Below, in pieces: positions 35,070 to 44,833 of a DNA stretch of 64,000 nucleotides. Both the position numbers and the translations under genes were made by a program. The DNA is from Mixophyes australis. Its lineage: Eukaryota; Chordata; Amphibia; Anura; Limnodynastidae. The notes below the pieces were generated by a model. The model was given only the letters and a program-made list of their open reading frames with translations. It had not been told where the DNA came from and did no database searches. Within the stretch, counting starts at the first letter, position 1; every line of letters begins with the position of its first letter. The stretch covers positions 59,028,919 to 59,092,918 of the forward strand of contig JAVHZZ010000011.1 in assembly GCA_036250195.1 (NCBI GenBank), read 5' to 3'.

Positions 35070-35672
35070 AAATTATGGGACCTGAAAGGAGAAAGATATC
35101 GCTAGTGAGCCTGATTTATTCTTGTAATGTGTAATGTGAGTGATCCGGGGAGAAGGGAAACCAGGGTGGAAGAGTTCAAAAGAGAAAAAAACGAAAAAAA
35201 CTGAACCGACCCGTAAAATGGGGTCAGAGCATTTGCCACAAAGGTAAGCATGTGGCAAACTGGGTACCATGTGGGGAGGTGGTGGAATACGACTAAGATC
35301 CCACCCATGTAACACTCAAAAAAGGGTAAAGATGAAAGAAAGCATCAACAATATAGCAACCATATAACAACAGGATAAATCTCTGATATACTTGTAAAAA
35401 CAAACCAAAAACATTATTATAACAATACAATATGTACAATGCAAAGAGGGATGCACGCCCAATGGGAGCACCAGGTCAGAGCAGCACTCAAATGCGGCCG
35501 AGTCTCACTTGCAGACGGCCCGATGGAAAGCTAGGCAGTCAGGTCTTTAAGACTGCTACACCAATGAGCCACAGAAATAAGGACCTGGGCACAAATCTCT
35601 GGAAGTTTGTGGGGAATGATCGGAGCGCCATGATTCCATGACCGCACAGTATGGTGTCCAAGCCATGCCCCC
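35070..35672 (-). other. LINE C 5' region lacking ORF1
   Basis: About 600 bp between the 5' terminus and the ORF2 ATG. It shows no RRM or coiled-coil ORF1 sequence. A short minus-strand frame (35315-35073) just before ORF2 is like inter-ORF spacer rather than a protein. Confidence 0.55.
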
Positions 35673-36002
35673 ATTCATTAAGGATCTTAAGTTAAGAAAC
35701 TTCTTATTTAAGTCTCCTGGACAAAACCATATTACAATGCAAGGGGTGCAAATTAGTATTCTGTTATGCACATAAGTTAAAAACTGGCTGTATTTCCATG
35801 TAGCACACAAATACTTGATAGCTTATTTGTACACTGAAATTTAAAGTTGATATTTTTGTGCTACATGAAAAAAGAGTCAGTATTTAACTTATGTGCAAAA
35901 CAGAATACTAATTTGCACCCCTTGCATTGTAACATGGTTTTGTCCAGGAGACTTAAATAAGAAGTTTCTTAAATTAAGATCCTTAATGAATCAGGCCCAA
36001 GG

Positions 36003-38808
36003 AATTTACCACAATCAATTCCCCTTTTTCTAAGCTCCCACCCCCCCACATTTTCTTACCCTTCTTCTTTGGGACTAAAAATGGCTCCTCTACTGCTTTC
36101 TCCACCACAGTCACTAACCGTACCCTCCTCGGTGCAGGAACAGGTTTCATCGGAGCAGAATCAGGTGCCAGTGGAACAATAGAGGTTTTGACTGTCTCTA
36201 CTAATTCTGCAACCCGAGCCAGTTCACCATCCGGAATTTCACCCTCATTGTGGAAAGCTTGGGGACAACGGCTAAAGGGATGCCCTTCTATATCTAATGA
36301 TCTTACATTGCCGCGTCTCATGCCCCGGGCCTCCATAATGCCCACACTTAGTCATCGGACAGTTCACGCTGAAGTGACGGAATTCACCACAGCAATGGCA
36401 CATCCTCGGCTGCCCATAGTAAAAGCATTTGATGCGATCTCGGCCAATAAAAGCCAAGGATGGAATATGCCCTGGGCCAGCCTCCGCGTATTGCAGATGG
36501 ACTACGGCTGACCACCCGCCACCCCAGACATGACAGCTGGGATCTGGGACTTTTTCTAATGGGGCTACTATGTCCGCATATCTATTCAGCCAGAACACTA
36601 GATCTTCTACTGGGATAGATTCGTTCCGGACAAGAATTGTAATCTTTACTCTTTCCTGACGAGTTATGGGAACAGCCCTGTAGCTTGACCACGGGTTGGT
36701 ATTTTTAAGATTTTGCCCACTTAGACCAAAACATCTGAAGCCCCCGGTAAGACATAAAACTCACGTCATATTCCAGGGAGATTATGGGATGAATACACGC
36801 GATCAGATCAGATGCATTGAAGCCAAAATGGGAAAATAACAAGCTTATAAAGTCTGTACGGTTTGGAAAAGACTCTTTCCCTATGTACTTTAATTGCGCA
36901 ACATTTCTCCGTTTAAAAGGCTGCCCTGTTGTCTGCGTTTGTGGCTGAGGGTGGGAATGAGACGTATTAGCCCTCTCTCTCTAGTTGCCAGAGACAGCCC
37001 TTGCATAGGAAATTTTACCAGCTACAGGGACAACTGCTGCTGTATCCCCCACTACTATAGTGGATGTAGTGGGAACCTGATTTTCATTTAGAGAAACAAC
37101 ACTAGAACAAATGTTATTCTGCCCCACGCTATTGCCTGTCATATGCTTTGAACTATTAACCCCTAAAGAAGCAGAGGCCTGAACCACACATGAATCAATA
37201 GCTTTACAAAGTAAAAGAGAGCTTTCCTTGCAGCACCTCCCATACTCACTGAGATACCAGCACTTTCTGACAGTGAGAGCATATTTGGCATTAAACTGGC
37301 AGCAGCCTCTATTACTTTAAAGGCAGCCTTGGTACCCTCCGCTATTTTTAATGGACCAAACACTGTTTCAATTACCTTAGCCTGTATTGGGGATAAAGCA
37401 TTTTTGTCAAAATTAGTCTTAGCATTAGAAGCAGCATTTACAGAAGCAACAGAAAGCAGCAGATCATTATTTAACTTAGAGTCACAGTCCACAGTTGCTA
37501 GGTTAAGAGCGCACCGATTCACACTGCCATCAGCTTTAGTCTCCTGCACTGGAGTATGCAGCTGAGCCCATTTGCTCTCTCTCTTCGAAACAACCAGAAG
37601 TGCCGCACCTGCTGATGACTCAGCTTCCGCTTCCAGGACACCACTCACCGCCTGCTGCACCACCGCAGTAGAGGATGGAGAAAAGGACACCGGCCCAGCA
37701 GAACTGACTGCCGCTGAGTCCGCGAACCCCTCCACCTCTGCACCAGCAGTTTGTGATCCCATCACCAGCGGTTCCCCATCCAGGGCTCTAATGGTGTTAT
37801 ACAATGGGTTAATTGGCACGCTATCATCAGGTTGAACAGGTTCATCTGCGGGTAACTGCCCAGAGTCCTCAGAGAGCTGAATAATGTTCTTTTTACTCTC
37901 CTGATCCCTTAGAAAGTTCATTCTGCAGATCTTTTCTGACAATTCAGCTTCCATAACCACTAATTCGCGGTTGTATACTGCCCAGTCCGAGCTGTAAGCA
38001 CAATTCCTTTTTTTCCTTTTAACGCCATTCTGTTTGCGCAGCTTGACAACCTCTGACTCTAGTTGACGAATCAACTCTGGCAACAACACTTTCTCAGCTT
38101 AACTTTGTCCAGAATCTGGCAATTCAACTTTTGCAGTAACCCCTTCACGGTGAGTAGCCAATTTTTTGTTAACATCTGCAATGTCTGACACTCCTGCCAT
38201 GGGGGCTGCCTCAGGAGCCTGGGGAATTCCCATAACTGACATAGTAAATGATGCAGAGGGAGTACAGTGGGGATAACCTTCATTACACACAGGCTGACTG
38301 GTTAACCCCTCACCAGCCATATCACTGTCAAACACTGCAGACTGAGTTTTACTAACAAGCTGCTTTTCAATGTCCATTGTACCTTCCACTTTTCTCAAAG
38401 GCAACACAGATGATAAAGGGGGACATACAGTCTAATCAGCATCTCTCATGTTCTTTCCAGCCCCTAATTTTCCCTTAGTAGGCTCTTTACCTTTCACATT
38501 CAAATCACAACAATTCCCCTGCTTTACTTCCATTTTGCTGCATTCAAACTTTGCTTAGGCTCTAAAGCCAGGGTGGATTTACCTGATTTTGTAGCAGATT
38601 TAGTAACTACTTCTTCTCTCATATCTTTATCCGGAGGTACCTTATCTTCCACAGGCTGAGTATCAGATCTTTCCTGCCTTCTCCCGGCTAAAAATCCAGC
38701 ACGATCTTGCTTTGCTGGGCTTGGGCCTGGACAAGGCCTCAAAGCCTGGGGAGTTTCCTTCCCTCCTCCTCCAGGATCCTCCATCTCTCTTGGGCTTATC
38801 CCAGGCAT
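36003..38808 (-). pseudogene. LINE A ORF1, N-terminal and central part
   Basis: A plausible start is the ATG at 38808 (MPGISPREMEDPGGG). A low-complexity N-terminal part follows (38407-38099 and 38089-37163), with a charged coiled-coil-like segment (LIRQLESEVVKLRKQNGVK) and Ala/Ser/Val-rich sequence. The region near 36900 is homologous to LINE B (here GQPFKRRN). Zinc-knuckle sequence is in 36598-36272: CHCCGEFRHFSVNCP, then KCGHYGGPGHETRQC and, further on, HPFSRCP. CCHC knuckles in ORF1 are typical of Tx1-clade LINEs and bind RNA. Several stops occur. The ORF is interrupted at 36002 by the MITE and ends at 30387. Confidence 0.8.
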
Positions 38809-38838
38809 CGCTCTGGTAATAGCACAGCTCAAAAATTC

Positions 38839-39239
38839 CTCCTAATAGTTTTATTGAAAAAGTTGTATTGCAACAAAATACATACAAACTGAAACAAGTT
38901 GTGGCACTTATGTAAAAATTCAAAACATAGGATACTACATTTAGGGGTAGAATGCCCCACACACGAGAGTCTCAATTTAAAATGTCCATAGTGAGAACAA
39001 CATAAAATATTAAGTGCCCACAACCAAATATACAATCAAAATACAATCATAACATAACTAGTACTATATACACTGCAAGCAAAGAGAAATTGATCCAAGC
39101 TTTTAAACATGTGCAACCGCACATAAAATAAAGATGTTAGCTCAAAAATCTATGGGGGGTGCAGGACAAAAAAAGCCATGACACTGTGCATTCCACGTTA
39201 AGTACCAGACTACTAAGCTGACTAGAAAAAGGGTGGTCA
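38839..39239 (-). other. LINE B 3' UTR
   Basis: About 400 bp after ORF2, with TTTTTCAATAAAA at the 3' terminus on the minus strand. The last 100 bp before ORF2 align with LINE A at 12058-12400, which confirms the order. The rest of this UTR is missing from LINE A. Confidence 0.65.
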
Positions 39240-42200
39240 AATTAATATCCCAGCACCTAACTCATAAACCCACTCAGGGTAACTAAGCCCTGAAATGCAG
39301 GGAAGGCCCAAGGCACCAGAAACCCTCTTGTAAACTTCTACATTGAAAGGACATTTGAGCAAAAAATGGTCCATCGCCTCCACCTCCCCCAGACACTCCT
39401 CCCGTGGGCAACCACGATCATCGGCATTTCTGTACTTCAAATTTCCCCTCACATAGAGTCTCCCATGGAAAGAGAGTCAGGCAATGTCCAAATATTTTGG
39501 GGGGATCCTCCGGGAATTAAGAGCCAGCCCCTCCGAACACACACTACCTGGGCAGTCCTTCAGTGACAGCTGTTCCAAGAAGTGGGAGCACAAAATTCTC
39601 CTCTCCGACTCCATCCTAGAGAAGCCTTTGACTTCCCCCACCTCCAAGCCTTGTCACTTTCAAGCAAAGAGTCACGTAAGCTGGGAGATATCCATGCCGG
39701 ACCTGGAAACTTTTTACCGCACCTCCCTCTATCCAGACACTGAGGAAGGGATGCACCCAGACTCTAAACCCCTCTAACCATCGAAGAGGGGTCTCTAAAA
39801 AGAGACTCCCCAGATGTAACTTGAGGAAGGTGGTTAGAAAGAAGAGCACTGGGTTTACCATCCCCAGGCCTCCCTCTCTCCTCGATTTATAGGTCACAGT
39901 TCACTTAATAAGTTTCAACCGGTTCCCCAATAACAGCTGAAAAAACACGGCATAGACCTTGGTCCATAAAGATTCCGGCAAGAGCACACCTCACTAACGT
40001 ACAGAAAAACTGTAATCAGGAAGGTTTTGATCAAGTCTACCCTTTCCCTCAGAGATAGCCACCACCTCTTCCAGCTCTCTACTTTCTGGGTAGCTACAAC
40101 CAGTCTAGCCTCCCAATTTCGACTGGCATAATCACCAGGGCCAAATTTAATGCCTAAGATCTTGATCTCCTGGCTGGCCCGGGGGAGGGTGTCCGGAAGG
40201 TCAAACTGCTGGCCTTCCTCCCCCATCCAGAAAACCTCACTCTTCTCCTGGTTTACCTCTGAGCCACTGGCCTCAGGAGTACCCACGGATTAGCGTTGCC
40301 ACCTCCAATGCCTCCGCGGGACTTGACAAGACAACAGCGACATCATCGGCATAGTCCGCGACCCTCAGCGGACGACCCGGGCCCAGTCGCACCCCCTCTG
40401 CAGTGCTGCCACCTAACCTCCGAATGAAGGGTTCGATGGCGAACACATACAGAAGAGGGCTCAGGGGGCAACCCTGCCTTACACCAGAGTCAACCGCAAA
40501 GGATGGACCCACCCAACCATTCACAAGAGGGAAGCTCTCGGCCTGCCTGTAGATTGTCTGGAGCCAATTAACCACCCGTACTGGGAGCCCATACCACAGA
40601 AGGAGAGCCCACAGGTACTCATGATTTACCCGATCAAAAGCCTTCAACTGATCCAACGCTAGTAAGTGTTTCCCCCACTTCTCAGCACGGCAGCGTTCAA
40701 TGGCCTCCCGGACCCCAAGGACAGCACTAAACGTGCTGCGGCCCTTCACGCTGCAGTGCTTGGAGGGAGAAAGAATCTGGCCAGAGATCGACATCAGCCT
40801 GTTGAAAATTACCTTTGCCAGAATCTTCCTGTCAGTATTGAGAAGGGCTATGGGGCGCCAGTTCTCAATATGTGATGGGTCCTTCCCTTTAGATAATAAT
40901 ATAAGAGCAGACAGCCTCATGGAGGGAGGAAGGATTCCTCTGCCCAAACTCTCATTGAATACCTCCACAAGACGAGGGGTCAAAAGGTCTTTAAAGGTCT
41001 TATAAAACTCGGAGGTCAAGCCGTCCGGTCCTGGTGACTTCTTCATAGATAATTGATCTATGGCCACTTTGACCTCATCTGCTGTTATCTCATCACCCAA
41101 GGCATCAAACGAACTGTCAGGACTCACAAGTCCGGGTGTCTCCCTCAGAAACCGGACAACACAGTGAATGCCCTCCTTATCTTTCCTGAGGACACCCCCG
41201 GCATCACACAGGCCCCTCACCTCCTTAGCATTGACCGACCTCCTACAACTCTGGTAAGGATCAGGTGAGTGGTATTTCCCATAATCCCTCTCCAGAATCA
41301 AGGAAGCAAACCGGTCGTACTGTAACTCCTTCATCTGAGCCTTCACCCGGGAGATATCCCAACCATCTCCATGCTCAGAGATCGAGAACCCTAATTTCCT
41401 TCTCAAGGCCTCTTAGGAATTTTCATTCAGCAAGTTCTTTTTGGCTACAAGGTTGCGGAAGAAGCTCCTAGTCCTCTTCTTACATACCTCCCACCACTCA
41501 GACCTACTCCATCCCGCCTCCAAAAGTGACTGCTGTGCTTCAAAGAAGTCACTGAAGGACTGTCTAATCACCACCGCCTCAAGGAGCCTAGGGTTCAGGC
41601 GTTCAAGGATACACACAGGCAAATGTGATCGGAGAACTCCACAGGCCTCAAGCACTGGTGCCGAAGTAGTCGAGTCCTCCTTAACAAAAAACACTGTCTA
41701 TTCTAGATCTACAACTACCTCTAATAAAGGTGAAACCCGTGAGGTCTGGGAAATGGCGAACGTGCATATCCACCAGACCTGCCTGCCTAACCATGTTAAC
41801 TAAAAATTAGAATCATAGCCCAGAGTAGTTTTAGCGCCCCCCCTGTCTGATGATGGTGTTGAAATCACCTGCAAAAACCAACTGTCGGGCTGTAAAAAGG
41901 TATGGTTTTATCTCCCTGAAAAGGCATTTCCTGTCCCACTTGCTTTGAGGACCATAGATATTAATTAGTCTCAGGTTATGCCCCCTTAGGTTGACATCTA
42001 AATTCATACATCATACATCTACCTTCCTGTAACTCTATAACTCGCTGGAGAGTTATCATATTGGTGAAAAGGACCGCCAACCCACAGTACGACTCTGCTG
42101 CAAGAGACCAGAATGAGGGGCTACGTCTCCATTCCCACTTCGCCTTATGGAGATCCGCGAGCTGCCCCACCCTAGTCTTCTGCAAAAATAAAAATGTCAA

Positions 42201-42298
42201 CCTCAAGCGTGTTGAAAAAAGTCCATATAGCGAGCACGTTCAGACAAGATGGATGAAACGTTAATAGTGGAAAACCTTATGGGCTGGGAAACTGCCAT
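39240..42298 (-). pseudogene. LINE B ORF2: endonuclease and reverse transcriptase
   Basis: ORF2 starts at ATG 42298, 28 nt after the ORF1 stop. Endonuclease remnants are in 42206-41413 (LTFLFLQKTRVGQLADLHK; later ESWWEVCKKRTRSFFRNL-like linker). A 377-codon open frame (41406-40273) holds most of the RT: KKSPGPDGLTSEFYKTF, NWRPIALLNTDRKILAK, KGRSTFSAVLGVREAI, LLALDQLKAFDRVNHEYL, DSGVRQGCPLSPLLYVF and VADYADDVAVVLSS with an intact Y-A-D-D. The C-terminal parts are 39897-39616 (YKSRREGGLGMVNPV) and 39452-39237 with a zinc segment CPREECLGEVEAMDHFLLKC. Frame breaks flank the intact part. Confidence 0.88.
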
Positions 42299-42325
42299 TC
42301 TGAGTTATAGCAAGTAGGACCCAGA

Positions 42326-44100
42326 TCACTTTCTCTTTACTTGCTTAGTGGAGTCCTCGTCAGAGGAGCCCCATCTTTTTACACTAACCCCGGCCGGCAC
42401 CATATCGATGTCAAGAAGGTTTACCTCCTCATCTTCAGAGGTCACCTTATCCGGCCCAGGGGAAACAATACCAGAAGAAATGGCAGAGATAGGAGGACTA
42501 CCAACTTCCACTTCACCCTTAGGCAGACCCACTAATTTCTTAACCTTTGGCAGATCAGGCGGACCAGGGGGTGGGGGACCAGGGTCTGGAATATCCGGGG
42601 GAACCAGGAGGGAAGGGGCCTGAATAGACAATACCAGGGCAGGAGGTGAGGCTTTGGAGGAAACTGAAGGAACCAATTGAGGGAAAGAGGCCTCGGGGGG
42701 GGGGGAAGGGGGGAGAAATCTCTAAAGGGGTGGGGGGAATTCCCAGGGAGGAAAAGGTTACTGTGGCCAACTCCTCCACAAAGAGAGTCATTTTACCCGC
42801 TACCTTCTTTTTTTACTTGTCCTTTGGTTTCTTATACCTGGGTTCTATCCTTAATGGGGATGGGCTTTTGGCCTTCCTCCTCCTTCTCATGACCTTAGGC
42901 CTAAATTGCAAGCTACCGTTCTCACCCCTCACTATTTCTCCTTCTGACTCCTCATCACTTGAGAAGGATAGGAAACGGTTAGATAGGATAAGCTTTTCCC
43001 CGCCAGACTTTACAGCCCAACTCCTTCTCCCCTTGCACTGTAAAGGGGGCTTTTTCCTCCATAACTGTTGGTTTTGCAACTGGCACAGTGGACTGGGCCA
43101 ACACCGGCTGGGAGGGGAGAAGGGAAGCAGGAGCAGACACCGAAGAAGGTCCTGTAGGGGAGGGGAGGGAAGATCCAGAAGAAGGACCTGGGGCCTGGAC
43201 AGGGCTCACCACAAATGGCACGCTTACCCCTAATTCCATTAACTCTGCAGCCTGAACCAGGTCTATATCAGATATTTCATACGCATTGTGGGAGGCGTGA
43301 GGGCAACAGCTAAAGGGATGGCCAACCTCACCACATAAATTACAATTAATCTTTACACATGACCTGGCCTCATGTCCCTGATCCCCGCAATGACACACTT
43401 TTGAACGGGACAATTCATGCTGAGGTGGCGGAAGTCACCACAGCAATGGCACATCCTCGGCTGGCCCAGTTAAAAGCATTGAATCCGGTCACGACCAATA
43501 AAGGCCGCAGATGGTACGTGCAGCACACCAGACTCCGTGCATCGCAGATGGACCATGGCAGACCACCCGCCACCCCAGACATGACAGCTCAGATTGGGAA
43601 CTTTCTCCAAGGGGGACACTAAGTCTGCGTATCTTTTTAACCAAAAACACAAGTCAGATTTAGGTAGAAATTCGTTCCTAACTAATATGGTCCCACTCAC
43701 CCTTTCTTGGCGCGTGACAGGAAATTGGACCATGGCTCTGTACCTTTCTGCCTTCCCCACCCAAAAATCTTGCAACCCATAGTAAGAACAAAAGCTGACA
43801 TCAAAATCAGGGGAACTCACAGGATGTATGTATGCAAAAAGATCCTCAGCTTTATAACCAAAGCTTGCAAAAAAAAACTATCCAAAAAGGCAGGTCTAGT
43901 CACCACTCACACATTTCAGTTGAACGACATTTCTCCGCTTAGGGGGCTGCCCTCTGATAGACATTTGAGGGACAGTAGGTGCTGTAATACCAGGCACCAC
44001 CCCCAATACTTTGTTTCTGCCGTGGCGCAACCTGGGATGGAAATAAAAAGGGGGGATGTGGGGGAAAAAGTAACAAAACAGTATACACAGTACAGCCAAT
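42326..44100 (-). pseudogene. LINE B ORF1 (CCHC gag-like protein)
   Basis: Minus-strand frames in order: 44099-43896 (RLRHGRNKVLGVVPG, then GQPPKRRNVVQLK), 43820-43470 (DFDVSFCSYYGLQDFWVGK, SCHVWGGGWSAMVHLR, AFIGRDRIQC), 43413-42979 with zinc knuckles (CHCGDQGHEARSC and CNLCGEVGHPFSCCP), and an acidic tail at 42676-42326 ending SSDEDSTKQVKRK. The block order matches LINE A ORF1. It would bind element RNA. Stops near 43900 and frame changes break it. Confidence 0.83.
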
Positions 44101-44755
44101 CTCTTGGATGTTGCTGGTGTGGGAAATGCTTATAGCTTATTTTGCAGTTTTGGTCTATAGCTCTTTTGCTCTGTTTATAGCTCTAGTGCAGTGTATACTG
44201 TGGTGGTGGTGATTCTGCTATAAGTATATAGCACTGGGGATTAGAACGGGCAGTGGGGTTAGTTTGCCCTGTTTATAGCTTGGTGTTTATAGCTCGCAGT
44301 TTTTGCTGTTTATGCTCTGAGGTTAGTTGTTTATAGCTCAAAACGTTAAGCTCTTATATTGCAATGGAGGGTGTATTATGTTATAGGAATATGTGTGTGT
44401 TATGTGTGTAGTGCGGTAAGTGTCTATAGTAGGTGCTTAGCTGAATGGGATATGAGCGGGTAAAATAGTGATAAAATGGATGCTACATGTTGATAAATGT
44501 TTATGAATCCAAGGGGATCAGTGCTATGTATGCGTCTAATGTGGTGTGTATATAGTGGGTATAATACTGTTATGCTCTTTTGCTCTTAGAAGAGCAGTTG
44601 TAGGATATATAATCCTTTTTGTGGATGGTCTGGGCATGATATCCGTGGGTGGGCGGGTGGATGCTGATTATAACTTGTTGATTGTAGCGCTGGGCGAGTG
44701 GTCAGAGTGGCTGCGGGCGAGCGGCTTCCTCCCGTTCCACTTGGAACGCATAAGC
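43852..44755 (-). repeat. Left inverted arm (LINE B 5' end)
   Basis: About 904 bp that reappear, reverse complemented and nearly identical, at 48969-49873. It contains the start of LINE B ORF1 and about 650 bp upstream of it, rich in short TATAGCTC motifs. The two arms face each other around the Penelope-like element. Confidence 0.9.
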
Positions 44756-44833
44756 CCCCTCAAAAGGGTTTCTGCCACCTACTCCTAAACCTCCAAGTTC
44801 CAAAAGGACTGTCAGCAGCTACCACCCCTGAAC

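Larger units (their letters stand above)
30997..35672 (-). mobile_element. LINE C: L1-like element inside the MITE
   Basis: A minus-strand non-LTR element flanked by a perfect 16-bp duplication ATTCATTAAGGATCTT (30981-30996 and 35673-35688) that is MITE sequence. The 5' end reads GGGGGCATGGCTTGGAC and the 3' end carries GAATAAAAATATTGATGC before an A-run. ORF2 is present, but there is only about 600 bp upstream of it and no ORF1, so the element is internally deleted or derives from a shortened transcript. It is the youngest layer at this point of the nest. Confidence 0.92.
30975..35997. mobile_element. Palindromic MITE split by a LINE
   Basis: The outer ends are inverted: GGACTGATTCATTAAGGATC on the left, and the right end reverse-complements to GGCCTGATTCATTAAGGATC. 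Both flanks read CAAGG (30970-30974 and 35998-36002), a likely 5-bp duplication in LINE A ORF1. Without the LINE at 30997-35672 the element is about 330 bp. Its long inverted arms include TTCTTATTTAAGTCTCCTGG and TTAGTATTCTGTT... with their complements at 35880-35970. No coding capacity. The superfamily is not certain. Confidence 0.8.
12058..38838 (-). mobile_element. LINE A: Tx1-clade LINE split by nested insertions
   Basis: A minus-strand LINE whose pieces are collinear with LINE B (38839-44755): 3' UTR and ORF2 end at 12058-12116 and 12318-12400, ORF2 RT at 20288-21827, ORF2 N-terminal part and ORF1 C-terminus at 28816-30974, ORF1 N-terminal part at 36003-38808. Between them lie a hAT MITE (12117-12309), Gypsy A (12401-20287), an L1-like element (21828-28799) and a MITE carrying another LINE (30975-35997). 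Each insert has a target duplication. Subtracting the inserts leaves about 6.7 kb. The reading frames contain many stops and the RT catalytic box is damaged, so it is dead. Clade assignment follows the Tx1-like RT and a CCHC-containing ORF1. Confidence 0.85.
38839..44755 (-). mobile_element. LINE B: second Tx1-clade LINE
   Basis: A minus-strand LINE collinear with LINE A. 3' UTR 38839-39239 ends with a CAATAAAA signal, ORF2 runs 42298 to about 39240, ORF1 lies from about 44100 to 42326, and a 5' UTR-like region extends to 44755. It abuts LINE A at 38838 without a recognised duplication. The outer 904 bp (43852-44755) are repeated in inverse at 48969-49873. Its RT frame is far less damaged than LINE A's, so it is younger. 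ORF1 and the endonuclease carry stops. Confidence 0.85.

Noticed and set aside
42646..43233. 195-codon plus-strand open frame
   Set aside because: Antisense to LINE B ORF1, which has homology to LINE A on the minus strand; no domain on the plus strand.
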